Translations under genes and position numbers: made by a program
Assembly: GCF_033954835.1 (NCBI RefSeq)
Contig: NZ_CP121471.1
Coordinates: forward strand, 4,334,501-4,398,500
From: Thiorhodovibrio frisius
Lineage (GTDB): Bacteria; Pseudomonadota; Gammaproteobacteria; Chromatiales; Chromatiaceae
Reading direction: 5' to 3'
Length of the DNA stretch: 64,000 bases
Shown here: in pieces, positions 47,648 through 57,055 of the stretch
Layout: each line of letters opens with the position of its first letter
How positions within the stretch are numbered: position 1 is the stretch's first letter
Notes under the pieces: model-generated
The model's database searches: none
What the model saw: only the letters and a program-made list of their open reading frames with translations
What the model was told of the DNA's origin: nothing

Positions 47648-47948
47648 CGCTCACAGCAAAGATTTCACACAAACCCGCGATTGGCGGGTCATCGATGGCT
47701 CCGAAGGCGAGAGAACCTCAAGGCAACCGCATGCGCCTTGCAACGGACGGATTGGACTCCTGCTTGGGAAGAGAAACCCCATCTAGGCTAGACTAGCCGG
47801 ATATGTCGCCCGCGCGCGCCACGCCGAGGGCCTACCCTTGTCACCACCGGCCTGAAACCGGCTTACAAAGTGACAGGGCGGTCCCTGATCGGATTTGGCG
47901 CTGCGGACACTCCCTAGCCTGTCTGATTTTGCGTCAGGAGAAGCCCCG
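47648..47948. other. Gap upstream of the aldolase-like gene
   Basis: 301 bases with two small inverted repeats ('ggctagactagcc' near 47788-47800, and 'ccggcctgaaaccgg' near 47846-47860). Neither is followed by a T-run, so they are not obvious intrinsic terminators. No gene seen. A short leader structure for the downstream gene is possible but unproven. Confidence 0.35.
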
Positions 47949-48932
47949 ATGTCCGAAAAAGCCCCCTGGATCACCTATCGCCCCGAACTCAAGGTACTCG
48001 ACTGCACCGTGCGCGATGGGGGGTTGATCAATGCGCACCAGTTCACCGACGCCTTTGTGAAAGCCGTCTACCGCGCCTGCCTGGCTGCGGGGGTCGACTA
48101 CATGGAAATCGGTTACAAGAACTCAAAAAAAATCTTCCCCAAAGAACAATTCGGCCCCTGGCGCCATTGCGATGAGGCGGACATGCGCCGCGTTGTGGGT
48201 GACCATGACAGCGCCACCAACGGCTTAAAGCTGGCCGCCATGGCCGATGCCGGCAAAAGTGACTGGAAGACCCAACTGCTGCCGGCCGCAGACAGCGTGC
48301 TAGATGTGATCCGGGTGGCCTTCTACGCCCATCAGGTCTCGGAGGCGGTGGAGATGATCGCCCATGCCCATGAGCTAGGCTATGAGACCACGGCCAATCT
48401 GATGGCGGTGTCCAACATCACCGAGTCGGAAATCGACACTGTGCTTGAGGCCATCGCGCCGACCCAGGCCTCGACCATGGTGATTGTGGATAGCTTTGGC
48501 TACCTGTATCGCGAGCAGATCGACCGCCTGTATCACAAGTACGCGGCGGCCATGGCCGGGAACGGCAAAGAGATCGGCATCCATGCGCACAACAATCTGC
48601 AACTTGCCTTCGCCAACACCATCGAGGCCATCATCCTTGGCTGTAACCGCGTCGATGCGACCATCTTCGGCATGGGCCGCGGTGCCGGCAACTGCCATAC
48701 CGAGTTGCTGCTCGGCTTTCTGCGCAACCCGAAGTTTGATGTGCGCCCGATAATCGAGGTAATTCAGCATCAGGTGGTGCCGCTGCGCGAGCAGATCGAG
48801 TGGGGTCCGCTGGTGCCTTACAACATCACAGGTCAGCTCAATCAGCACCCGCGCGCGGCCATCGAGTGGCGCGAGGGGCCGACACCGGACGATTTTCTCG
48901 CCTTCTACGACAAGGTGGTGGCCGAGATCTGA
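47949..48932 (+). CDS. HMGL-like (DRE-TIM) aldolase domain protein
   Basis: 327 residues from ATG 47949 with Shine-Dalgarno aggag 9 bases upstream. TIM-barrel metalloenzyme of the HMG-CoA-lyase/4-hydroxy-2-oxovalerate-aldolase superfamily: 'KVLDCTVRDGGLINAHQF' (metal Asp and base), 'DYMEIGYKNSKKIF', 'GIHAHNNLQLAFANTI' (H-x-H metal site), 'GMGRGAGNCHTELL'. The cofactor residues are intact. Relatives include DmpG and uncharacterised homologues in polysaccharide loci; the specific reaction is unknown. No DmpF-type dehydrogenase is next to it, arguing against the catechol meta-cleavage role. Confidence 0.85.
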   Translation: MSEKAPWITYRPELKVLDCTVRDGGLINAHQFTDAFVKAVYRACLAAGVDYMEIGYKNSKKIFPKEQFGPWRHCDEADMRRVVGDHDSATNGLKLAAMADAGKSDWKTQLLPAADSVLDVIRVAFYAHQVSEAVEMIAHAHELGYETTANLMAVSNITESEIDTVLEAIAPTQASTMVIVDSFGYLYREQIDRLYHKYAAAMAGNGKEIGIHAHNNLQLAFANTIEAIILGCNRVDATIFGMGRGAGNCHTELLLGFLRNPKFDVRPIIEVIQHQVVPLREQIEWGPLVPYNITGQLNQHPRAAIEWREGPTPDDFLAFYDKVVAEI

Positions 48933-49113
48933 CACCAATCGCCTGCCGCCGGCAACGGCGGCGTGCGCGATTCATCAGCAATCGCTGATCCAGGGTATTG
49001 TCACCAGCGATTGTTCAGCAACCACAGAAGTCGCCATACTAAGCGGGTTTCGCTCAGACTAAGGTCCATATTGGGTCTGAAGTCAGGGTCAGCATCAGGA
49101 CGAGGAACTCGCC

Positions 49114-50805
49114 ATGCGCGTACTCAACACCATTCGCTTCAATAATCTGCGTGGCGACCTGTTCGGCGGTGTCACCGCGGCTGTGGTGGCCCTGCCGATG
49201 GCGCTTGCCTTTGGCGTGGCCTCTGGTGCCGGCGCCGAGGCAGGTCTTTATGGCGCCGTGCTCGTGGGCCTGTTCGCGGCCCTGTTTGGCGGCACCCCGA
49301 CCCTGATCTCCGAGCCCACCGGCCCCATGACCGTGGTCATCACAGCGGTCATCACCAGCATCATGGCCGCGAACCCGGAAGGCGGCATGGCCATCGCCTT
49401 CACCACCGTGATGCTCGCCGGGCTGTTTCAGATCCTCTTCGGCATCCTGAAGCTCGGGCGCTATGTCACCATGATGCCCTATACGGTGATTTCCGGTTTC
49501 ATGTCGGGCATCGGCTTCATTCTGATTATTTTGCAATTACCCGTCCTGCTCGGCCATCCAACGCCGTCCGGCGGCGTACTCGGCTCCTTGCAGGCATTAC
49601 CGGAACTCGCCGCGACCTTGCGGCCCGATGAGCTGCTTCTCGGTTGTATTTCGCTCGCGGTTCTTTTGCTCATGCCCAAGCGCCTGCGCCGCCTGCTGCC
49701 GCCGCAGTTGCTCGCGCTGGTGGCCGGCACGCTGATCGCCGTGCTGGTGATCGGCAGCGGTGATTACCGTGAAATCGGCGCCATCCCCTCCGGAGTCCCT
49801 TCGCTGCATCTGCCCACTCTGACAGCGGACCTGTGGCAAAGCATGCTGGTCGACGCGCTGGTCCTGGCCATGCTGGGCTCCATCGACGCCCTGCTGACAT
49901 CGGTCATCGCCGACAGCCTGACCCGCACCCATCACGACTCTGACAAAGAACTCATCGGCCAGGGGATCGGCAACATGGCCTCGGGCCTGTTCGGCGGTCT
50001 GCCGGGTGCGGGCGCAACCATGGGCACAGTAGTCAATATTCAGACTGGCGCAAGCACGGCGCTCTCCGGCCTGACGCGCGCCATCATTCTAGCCGTGGTT
50101 GTGCTCTGGGCCACCGGCCTGGTTTCGATCATTCCGCTCGCGGTGCTGGCTGGCATCGCCATCAAGGTTGGCCTTGACATCATCGACTGGGGTTTTCTGC
50201 GCCGCGCCCATCGGGTCTCCTTGCGCGGTGCACTCATCATGTACGGGGTGATTGCATTAACCGTCTTCGTCGACTTGATTACCGCCGTCGGCATTGGTCT
50301 GTTCGTCGCCAATATCCTCACCATTCGCCGCCTGGCTGACCTCCAATCAGAAGGAGTGCGCCTGTTCGGCGGCGGCGCCAACGCGGCAGACATGGACTGC
50401 CCCAAGGCAACCAACGAGGAGAAGAAAATCATCGGCGATCCGGACAATGGCATCGCGCTGCTATGTCTGAGCGGCCCGCTGATTTTCGGCGCGGCCAAGG
50501 CCATTACACGCCAGCAGACGGAGATCGCCAATGCCCGCAGCCTGATCCTGGACCTGACCGATGTGCCGCACATTGGCGTGACCAGCTCAATGGCAATCGA
50601 GACCACAGTGACCGAGGCCATACATCACGGCTGCCGAGTGTATTTTGCTGGCACCCAGCCCGCGACGCGCAAGCGACTCGAGAGTCTTGGTCTGCTCAAA
50701 CTGGTGCCGGCAGAGAACTGGATCGACAACCGCCCGGACGCGCTAAAAACCGCCATCGCCGACCGCGCCGGTCAGCGTCCCGCTCAGGAAGCCACACCAG
50801 CATGA
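49114..50805 (+). CDS. SulP family inorganic anion transporter (STAS domain)
   Basis: 563 residues: twelve to fourteen membrane helices (about 15-410) with the SulP marks 'AALPMALAFGVASGAGAEAG', near-start 'GLYGAVLVGLFAALFGGTP', 'SEPTGPMTVVITAVI' and 'LPGAGATMGTVVNI', then a C-terminal STAS domain (about 435-540). It is close to the BicA-type bicarbonate and to sulfate carriers of aquatic bacteria; sulfate or bicarbonate uptake is the likely job, not resolved by sequence. A second gene of this kind once existed nearby: its last 47 codons survive at 57056-57199, nearly identical over 64 bases to this gene's end. Confidence 0.9.
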   Translation: MRVLNTIRFNNLRGDLFGGVTAAVVALPMALAFGVASGAGAEAGLYGAVLVGLFAALFGGTPTLISEPTGPMTVVITAVITSIMAANPEGGMAIAFTTVMLAGLFQILFGILKLGRYVTMMPYTVISGFMSGIGFILIILQLPVLLGHPTPSGGVLGSLQALPELAATLRPDELLLGCISLAVLLLMPKRLRRLLPPQLLALVAGTLIAVLVIGSGDYREIGAIPSGVPSLHLPTLTADLWQSMLVDALVLAMLGSIDALLTSVIADSLTRTHHDSDKELIGQGIGNMASGLFGGLPGAGATMGTVVNIQTGASTALSGLTRAIILAVVVLWATGLVSIIPLAVLAGIAIKVGLDIIDWGFLRRAHRVSLRGALIMYGVIALTVFVDLITAVGIGLFVANILTIRRLADLQSEGVRLFGGGANAADMDCPKATNEEKKIIGDPDNGIALLCLSGPLIFGAAKAITRQQTEIANARSLILDLTDVPHIGVTSSMAIETTVTEAIHHGCRVYFAGTQPATRKRLESLGLLKLVPAENWIDNRPDALKTAIADRAGQRPAQEATPA

Positions 50806-51006
50806 TCCTTGCTGGACCTGGAACCCACAGTTAGGGGGAGCCTCTTCATCCAGGTCGATGATGTCTACCTCGGCTGGGAGCTCACCAGTGGCAAAGTCGT
50901 ACGGGGCTATGAGAAAAAAGTGCCCTTCATTCCAGCCGTCTCGGTGACATCCGAGGGGCATGCGCACTAACGAAAATGGCGCCCATACCCTGCTTTACTT
51001 GCCAGG

Positions 51007-51321
51007 CCATTGCCAGCTGGACCGCCACCAGCGACATGACGCCATGGGCTCAGGTCATTTCAGATGGTTTGGGCTGCTTTGCTAGCGTGACCGATGCCGG
51101 ATGTCAGCACAGCCCCGTCGTCGTTGGCGCCCTTAAACAAAAGGATTTCCCGCAATTCGCTTGGGTTAACACCCTCCTCGGCAACCTTAAAAACAGCTTC
51201 GGGGGCTTACCACGCCTTGGATTTCGCCAAATATGGCACGCGTTATCTTTCGACTTTCGCCTATCGCTTCAACCGCCGCTTCCACCTCGACACCATTCAC
51301 AGTCACACGCTCGCCCATTGA
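51007..51321 (+). pseudogene. ISXO2-like (IS1595 family) transposase remnant, frameshifted
   Basis: First frame: 'QVISDGLGCFASVTDAGCQH' and 'WVNTLLGNLKNSFGG', then a shift near 51205 into another frame that continues 'AYHALDFAKYGTRYLSTFAY' and 'RFNRRFHLD'. These are the catalytic C-terminal blocks of ISXO2-like DDE transposases, including the Asp of 'ISDG'. The N-terminal two thirds and both inverted repeats are missing or unrecognisable. The 200 bases between the sulP stop and this remnant (50806-51006) hold no gene I can name; both strands have short open frames there. Confidence 0.8.
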
Positions 51322-51356
51322 TCGCAACGCTGGCTTTGAGAAGTTGAGATATCTTG

Positions 51357-52703
51357 CTAATCGAGAGCGTCGTTGATGGTTTTGCGACGATGTGTCCAGC
51401 GCCAGATCATAACCGGCGCAAGGAGCGCCATTCCGAAGATGATGGGCCGAAGCGGGATGGAGTAGCGCGGTAGCGGAGTACCCACAACATGGACACAGAG
51501 AAAATATAAACAAACCAGACTGATGAGACGGGTAATAAGTCGTTCGGACGAGGCTAGCAGTGAGTCCACCACTGGTGTCCAGACAAAAAGACAGGTCAAG
51601 AGCGCCATCCCGACCAATGGCCAATGCAGGAGATACATCAGACCATGGGTCACTCTCAGCAGGGGATCGAAATCGTAAGGATTGACGAACAGCGGATAGA
51701 TCCATACATCACCCATTCCCACAATGATGCTCCAAGACAAGAACATCATAGGCTTGCCCAACAGATACCAGCGCACGTATGTTGAAGGGTCATCGACGAC
51801 ACGTCGGACGACCTCATCAAGCACAGCTCCCATGGTCGTTCGCTCGCGCCAGGTGGGATCGGCACGGTTGGGGAAGCCATAAGTCTCAGGATCGTTCTGG
51901 TAGATCAGGTTCGCGTACATGCCCTTGTGCACGGTGTCACGCGCTAGTGAACTGTTGTTATCGGCCGGGACCTGCGTAGCAGTATAAAGAACCCAAGGAC
52001 CGTAAGCGATCAGGAATCCGGCAACCACCAAGACGCTTTTCAGCCATCCTTTACTGCCAATGACGAAGATGAGAAACGGAAGCAGGAGCAGTATAAAATA
52101 GAGCATGGTCGGGCGGGTCAAGGCCGCGCCCCCGAGCAGAAGACCCGAGACAAATGCCCATGCGGAATGACCGCTCCTTAGGAGGTGCATACTGGCCCAT
52201 AGCCAGGCAAGTAATAGAAAGGTGAACAGTGTCTCTGTCAAAACATAGACACCGGATGCTGCGAGGTGGGGCGAGATAGCGACCATGGCAGCGGCTCCGA
52301 TGCTCGGCCAGTTGCCGAGAATTGGCCGGAACAACAGGAAAGTCAGGAAAACTGTGAACACGCCAAGCACAAGTTGCGCATACTGGATTCGCTTAATCAT
52401 CGCATTGCTTGGTGGAAAGTCGACGAAAAAAGTCAGAAAAAGCGGATAGCCGGGCGATCGCTGACTATCGGCCTTGATCTGCGTGGGGCACCCCGTGTCT
52501 CCCGTCCAGTCTTGGCGGCTGTAGGTTCCGCATTCCTTCAGATTCAAGGCATAAAAATAGTAATCGGTTGCGTCAGCGCGAAGCGGCGCAATGACCTGTG
52601 ATCCCTCAATCGCGCCAATGCGGACGACTGCAGCAAGCACCAGTGTAACCATCAGAACTGTTAGCGCCTTCAGAGTTAAGGGGGTTATTTCATTGCTGTT
52701 CAT
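51357..52703 (-). CDS. GT39/ArnT-like membrane glycosyltransferase (PMT_2 superfamily)
   Basis: 448 residues, about ten to eleven membrane helices. After helix 1 comes the luminal loop 'ALRADATDYYFYALNL'-like region with acidic residues (D-A-T-D) in the place of the catalytic Asp-Glu of GT-C enzymes, followed by 'SPGYPLFLTFF' and a second signature 'LLLGGAALTRPTMLYFIL'. Family members transfer mannose, arabinose or other sugars from polyprenyl-phosphate carriers on the periplasmic side. Divergent from the GT2 gene that resembles polyprenyl-phosphate-sugar synthases, a plausible donor source. Base composition slightly lower in GC than the flanks. Confidence 0.82.
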   Translation of the reverse strand: MNSNEITPLTLKALTVLMVTLVLAAVVRIGAIEGSQVIAPLRADATDYYFYALNLKECGTYSRQDWTGDTGCPTQIKADSQRSPGYPLFLTFFVDFPPSNAMIKRIQYAQLVLGVFTVFLTFLLFRPILGNWPSIGAAAMVAISPHLAASGVYVLTETLFTFLLLAWLWASMHLLRSGHSAWAFVSGLLLGGAALTRPTMLYFILLLLPFLIFVIGSKGWLKSVLVVAGFLIAYGPWVLYTATQVPADNNSSLARDTVHKGMYANLIYQNDPETYGFPNRADPTWRERTTMGAVLDEVVRRVVDDPSTYVRWYLLGKPMMFLSWSIIVGMGDVWIYPLFVNPYDFDPLLRVTHGLMYLLHWPLVGMALLTCLFVWTPVVDSLLASSERLITRLISLVCLYFLCVHVVGTPLPRYSIPLRPIIFGMALLAPVMIWRWTHRRKTINDALD

Positions 52704-53112
52704 GGCGAGTTCCTAGGGTTAATCGTGGTAGTCCAAATCGAAGGAGAGCATACAGCAAAAGGCCGCCGACAATCGTAGCCAAACGGAGTATCAGTCTCGA
52801 TGTGGACGTAACAGAACTTCCAAATCAAAGGGAACACCAACCACCACGGAATCAACGCTGACTGCCTCAGGAGGTTTCACCAGTTAATCCAATCGCAGGT
52901 AACCAGCGCCGTCGTACTAACCAGCATCTGCCTATTGTTGGCCACGCACTGCTAGCTGAGCGAATAGATATGGCGCCACGGCATCTTTCCCATCCTATCA
53001 GTCGAGCAAAATCCAGCCTTTAAGATGCACAAGCCCGACTAAAATACCCTTGGTCAGGCTCGCCACACGCGCCGCCAATCCCCTATGATGGTGCAAACTC
53101 GGACTACCCATC
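52704..53112. other. Divergent intergenic region between GT39-like and GT2 genes
   Basis: 409 bases without a believable gene on either strand. It should hold promoters for both directions. No repeat, attachment site or terminator recognised. Confidence 0.4.
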
Positions 53113-54123
53113 ATGCTAGGGCCAAACAGCTTGAAGCTCATCATCCAAATACCCTGCTACAACGAGGCTGCCGCCCTTCCGGTCACACTCGCCGCCCTGC
53201 CTAGTCAGGTGCCCGGCTTCGACTTCGTCGAGTGGCTGGTCATTGATGACGGCAGCACCGATAGCACAGCGGACATCGCCCGCGCATATGGCGTCGCCTC
53301 CGTCGTTCGCCACACCACCAACTTCGGCCTCGCAAAAGCGTTCCTGACCGGGCTTGATGCCTGCCTAGACCGGGGCGCCGACGTCATTGTCAACTTCGAC
53401 GCTGACAACCAATACTGTGCCGACGACATCCCCGCCCTCACCGCCCCTATCCTTCAAGGCCAAGCGGACATGGTCATCGGTGCGCGGCCCATCAGTGAAA
53501 TCGACCATTTCTCCCCATTCAAAAAATGGCTCCAACGACTCGGCAGCTGGGCGGTGCGCATGGCCAGCGGCACCCGTGTCGACGATGCGCCATGTGGCTT
53601 TCGCGCCATCAGCCGCTCTGCTGCGCGCCAGCTGATGGTCTTCAACAACTATACCTACACGCTCGAGACTATCATTCAGGCCGGACAGAAAAACATCGCC
53701 GTTGAATCCGTGCCCATCCGTGTCAACCCTGACCTGCGCCCTTCCCGCCTCGTGCGCAGCATACCTTTCTATGTTCGCAAGAGCTTGATCACCATCGTGC
53801 GCATTTTTGTTGTGTACCGACCGTTTCGTTTCTTTGGTGCCATTGGTCTGACGGTAATCGCACTCGGGACCCTGATCGGTCTGCGCTTCCTGGGGTTTTA
53901 TCTCTCGGGTGATGGCACAGGTCATGTGCAGTCGCTCATTCTCGCCGGCATTCTGCTCACAATCGGCTTTCAAACTCTACTGGTCGCCTTTCTCGCCGAC
54001 CTGCTAGCCGCCAACCGCCGCCTAATCGAAGACCTGCGCAGCCGTCTCCCGCTCACCGTCCAACCCATCAACCAGGCCCACCAGACCGCACCAAGCCATG
54101 AAAATCAGCCAAGGCCAAACTGA
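53113..54123 (+). CDS. GT2 glycosyltransferase with C-terminal membrane helices (polyprenyl-phosphate glycosyltransferase-like)
   Basis: 336 residues. GT-A domain: 'LIIQIPCYNEAAALPVTL', 'EWLVIDDGSTDSTADIA', metal-binding 'VIVNFDADNQY', 'DAPCGFRAISRSAARQL'. Two C-terminal helices ('FGAIGLTVIALGTLIGLRFL', 'LILAGILLTIGFQTLLVAFL') resemble DPM1/ArnC-type enzymes that load a sugar on polyprenyl phosphate. The following methyltransferase gene overlaps it by 26 bases, and an LPG-synthase-like gene comes next, so a three-gene glycolipid operon is likely. ATG 53113. Confidence 0.9.
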   Translation: MLGPNSLKLIIQIPCYNEAAALPVTLAALPSQVPGFDFVEWLVIDDGSTDSTADIARAYGVASVVRHTTNFGLAKAFLTGLDACLDRGADVIVNFDADNQYCADDIPALTAPILQGQADMVIGARPISEIDHFSPFKKWLQRLGSWAVRMASGTRVDDAPCGFRAISRSAARQLMVFNNYTYTLETIIQAGQKNIAVESVPIRVNPDLRPSRLVRSIPFYVRKSLITIVRIFVVYRPFRFFGAIGLTVIALGTLIGLRFLGFYLSGDGTGHVQSLILAGILLTIGFQTLLVAFLADLLAANRRLIEDLRSRLPLTVQPINQAHQTAPSHENQPRPN

Positions 54124-54739
54124 GCACGGCATCTTCGTCGGCAACGCCTACGACAAATATCAATCCACAAACCCGCTGGTCCAGCGAATCATGCAGGGCT
54201 TCGAGCTGGCTTTGGCAGCCTTGGTCGCCCGAAGCTCACCCGCAAGCATTCACGAGATTGGCTGCGGCGAAGGCTATTGGGTACTGCGCTGGCTCCGTGC
54301 CGGCTACCGCGCTCGCGGCTGCGATTTTTCGCACACGGTCATAAACATCGCGCGGGAAAACGCCCGGCTACAGCTTCATCAGGCACCAGCGGAGTTGTTT
54401 AGCGTAACCAGTGTTTACGATCTGGACCCAGCGCTCGACAGCGCCGATCTCATCGTCTGCTGCGAGGTGCTCGAGCATCTTCAAGAGCCGACCAGGGCGC
54501 TCGCTGTCCTCGCCTCGCTGCGCGCCAAGTATCTCATCCTTAGCGTTCCTCGCGAGCCTCTCTGGCGCGCTTTGAACATCCTTCGCTGCGCATATCTGCC
54601 TCAAGCCGGCAACACACCCGGCCACATCCAACACTGGTCGAGCCACAGCTTTCAGGCACTGGTTGCGCAGTACTTCGACATCATCGCCGTGCGCAGGCCG
54701 CTGCCCTGGTGCATGCTCCTGTGCCGCCCGCGCACCTGA
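54098..54739 (+). CDS. SAM-dependent methyltransferase (class I)
   Basis: 213 residues. Motif I 'IHEIGCGEGYWVLRWLRAGY', motif II 'GCDFSHTVINIAREN', and 'ADLIVCCEVLEHLQEP' are the class I (Methyltransf_11/25) landmarks. The start overlaps the GT2 gene by 26 bases, showing coupling. Small operonic methyltransferases of this kind modify sugar or lipid headgroups; the target is unknown. The last ~15 residues are hydrophobic ('PLPWCMLLCRP'). Confidence 0.88.
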   Translation: MKISQGQTEHGIFVGNAYDKYQSTNPLVQRIMQGFELALAALVARSSPASIHEIGCGEGYWVLRWLRAGYRARGCDFSHTVINIARENARLQLHQAPAELFSVTSVYDLDPALDSADLIVCCEVLEHLQEPTRALAVLASLRAKYLILSVPREPLWRALNILRCAYLPQAGNTPGHIQHWSSHSFQALVAQYFDIIAVRRPLPWCMLLCRPRT

Positions 54740-54751
54740 GCGTCCAGCCCC

Positions 54752-55711
54752 ATGCAGCCAGCTGCAGCAAGACAGGCCCTCAACTGGGCTGGCAGCGCGA
54801 TTGCCATTGCCGCCATCGGCTTTGTTCTGACGCGGCTGCTTGAGCAGGGTGCCGCCCTAAAACTCGCCCATATTGGTGCCCGCGCGCTCCTCACTCTTGC
54901 CACCCTGAGCGCCCTCCACACCGCCGCCAACCTGTGGCTGGCCGGCGCCTGGCGCTGCCTGCTAGCCCGCGAGGGTCTGCATCCCGGCTGGCGGCTCACT
55001 ACTAGCATCTTCGGTCGCTCCCAGCTTGCCAAATACCTTCCAGGCAATATCTTCCACCTTGGCACCCGCCAGGCGTTGGGCATGGCCGCCGGGCTGCCCG
55101 GCTGGGCACTCGGCCGTTCTGCTATTTGGGAGCTTGCCCTGCTGGTCGCCACCGGGTTGGTTTTCGGCCTGCTGACCACACCGTTACTCGCCGGCCCCAT
55201 ATTACTGCACGTCGTCAGCAGCGCCGTCGCCACCTTTGCCGGCATAATGTGGTTGTTCGCCACGCTTGCCCGGCACTTGGCCGGCCGCGAAATTGCCCGC
55301 GCTGTCGTTCGTTATGCCCTGTTTCTGAGCGGATCCGGCGCAATCTTCCTGCTCCTGTTGCTAAACATCGCACCGCACCCTCCCGCGCCCATCTGGTGGC
55401 CGATAATAATTGGCGGCTATGTGCTCGCCTGGCTGGTGGGTCTGCTCACGCCCGGGGCACCAGCCGGAGTCGGCGTCCGGGAGGCCGCCCTGTTATTTCT
55501 CTTTAGCGAACAGTTGCCGCCTGACCTGCTGCCGCCTGACCTGTTAGCGGCCGTGCTACTCGCGCGCGTTGTGACCCTGTTTGGTGACCTGGGTTTCTTT
55601 CTGCTTGCCAGCCTCATGCGTTCCCGCAGCAAGGGCGGACAATCGCACTGCGCAGTTTCAGATCCACTGGCCGGTCCTACAGGTCGGAATCCAAATTGCC
55701 GATCAGTCTAA
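54752..55711 (+). CDS. Lysylphosphatidylglycerol synthase-like transmembrane (AglD/UPF0104) protein
   Basis: 319 residues, about seven to eight membrane helices. The family stretch 'IFGRSQLAKYLPGNIFHLGT' near residue 90 and the conserved C-terminal 'GLLTPGAPAGVGVREAALLF' identify the LPG_synthase_TM/flippase-like group, lacking the soluble aminoacyl-transferase domain. Members often accompany GT2 and methyltransferase genes in glycolipid clusters and may translocate lipid-linked sugars. It directly follows the methyltransferase (12 bases). The final ~30 residues are polar and may be a small extension. Confidence 0.85.
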   Translation: MQPAAARQALNWAGSAIAIAAIGFVLTRLLEQGAALKLAHIGARALLTLATLSALHTAANLWLAGAWRCLLAREGLHPGWRLTTSIFGRSQLAKYLPGNIFHLGTRQALGMAAGLPGWALGRSAIWELALLVATGLVFGLLTTPLLAGPILLHVVSSAVATFAGIMWLFATLARHLAGREIARAVVRYALFLSGSGAIFLLLLLNIAPHPPAPIWWPIIIGGYVLAWLVGLLTPGAPAGVGVREAALLFLFSEQLPPDLLPPDLLAAVLLARVVTLFGDLGFFLLASLMRSRSKGGQSHCAVSDPLAGPTGRNPNCRSV

Positions 55712-55842
55712 ACAGCGAACTTCTTGGCACCGAATCAGCGAGCGCATCAAATGCCCAGTGGCCCGCCAGCAATCATTCCGCCTGACACAATTGATGCTCC
55801 GCTGAACAGGAGTGTACTAGTCTCATCTGCCAGACGTGAATT

Positions 55843-55956
55843 GCGTGTTTTGGGCTGGGTGTTGGGCGCGGGGGCTTCAGCGGTATAGATGCCGCTGGGA
55901 AGCCTCCAGGGATGTATTCACGGCGTCTCCCGAGACCGTTACCTGGCCCAAAACGC
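55843..55956. repeat. Dispersed inverted-repeat element, copy B
   Basis: Outer arms 'ttttgggctgggt' (to 55860) and 'acctggcccaaaa' (from 55941) are complementary with one or two mismatches. Inside are the hairpin 'cagcgg...ccgctg' (ggctt/aagcc extended) and the box 'gatgtattcacggcg' (55911-55925). The order and spacing match copy A at 31390-31523, with about 60-70% identity by eye. The rest of the 55712-56101 gap is featureless. Confidence 0.75.
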
Positions 55957-56101
55957 ACCGAGGCACCATGCGCTCTCGGCTTCGGACGGATCCTCCGTCG
56001 TGTACGCCCTCGAATTATCAACTAAGCACCCGATAGAAAAGCAGAAAGCGGCCTAGGCAGCGGAAGGACTTACTGCCTACAGTACTGAAGTAGCTGTGGA
56101 G

Positions 56102-57055
56102 CTAGAGTGCTTTGGCGGTTTGGCGGGGAAAGCGCAGGCCGAGTGCGTCGAGGAGTTTGCATTGCTCCTCATCGGGTTGCACGAGACGCGCGTAACGGCT
56201 GCCTTTGACGTCATAGATCAAATACGTCAAGCGACTGAGGGCCTCTAAGGCATCCTCGGGCGTGATGGCATGCGGGTCATCATCCGTGGTGCCATAGGCC
56301 TGATGTAAGAGAGATTGAAACAGGCGGGTGATCTTTAGCGCCAGCATGGCCACGAAGACATGGGCTTTGGTGCGCTGGCCATTGCGCAGAAAGACCGGGC
56401 GGATCTCGAGAAAATCCGTTTTCATGGTTTTGAAATTGCGCTCGACCTGTTGCAGGTCGCGATAGCGCGCATCGACCGCATGGCGATCCATGACAGGTGC
56501 CGGTACGGTGGTTTCCAAAACATAGCAACCATCCAACAGGGCGACCTCGGCCAAGTGATCCTGATCGATGGTGCAGCAGATTTGATCCCCCTCCAGCGCC
56601 AAGCTCACAAAGCCATGGAGCTTGTAGCGCTTGACCCAGTGCTCGAGTTGGCGCAACCCTGCGGTTGGATCGGCGCGGGTCGATTGGCTGACAAAGGCAT
56701 TACGCTCGGCAATCAGATGCTCGAGTTGATTGAGCTTATCGGCCCGACGCGCGCGCATGCGCCGTTGTATGGAGGGATTGCATCGGGTGATCAGACGTTT
56801 GCCATCCTGGAGTACTTCGCCGATCTCCTCATCGAACAGATCAGGCTGCAACACGCCTTGGGTGAGCAAGGCGCGGACCTGCGGCTTGGTCAGGGCGCTG
56901 ATGTAGCGCCAGCCATCGGCGCTCAGCACGGCTTTGCCCTTCGCCTTGAGCATGCCACGATCACCGATGAAGACGACCTCGGTCACGCCAAATTGCTCCT
57001 TGATCCAAAAGAGGGAGAAGATCAATCTGGGTGCTGACCGTACTGGGATCGGCAG
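56102..57055 (-). pseudogene. IS1634-family transposase, truncated and frameshifted
   Basis: The C-terminal ~308 residues are open: 'FGVTEVVFIGDRGMLKAKGK' (DDE region), 'YRDLQQVERNFKTMKTDFLE' with the catalytic Glu, 'RTKAHVFVAMLALKI', 'SRLTYLIYDVKG'. Full IS1634 enzymes have about 550-600 residues, so half is missing. Upstream the family-like 'ADPSTVSTQID' continues in a different frame from about 57053 to 57020, i.e. a frameshift near 57010, and then ends abruptly at the sulP scrap. One end of the element (near 56040-56100) may still be present but no inverted repeat could be confirmed. Confidence 0.85.

Noticed and set aside
56360-57037. Plus-strand frame of 225 codons
   Set aside because: Antisense of the IS1634 transposase, which has clear family motifs on the minus strand.
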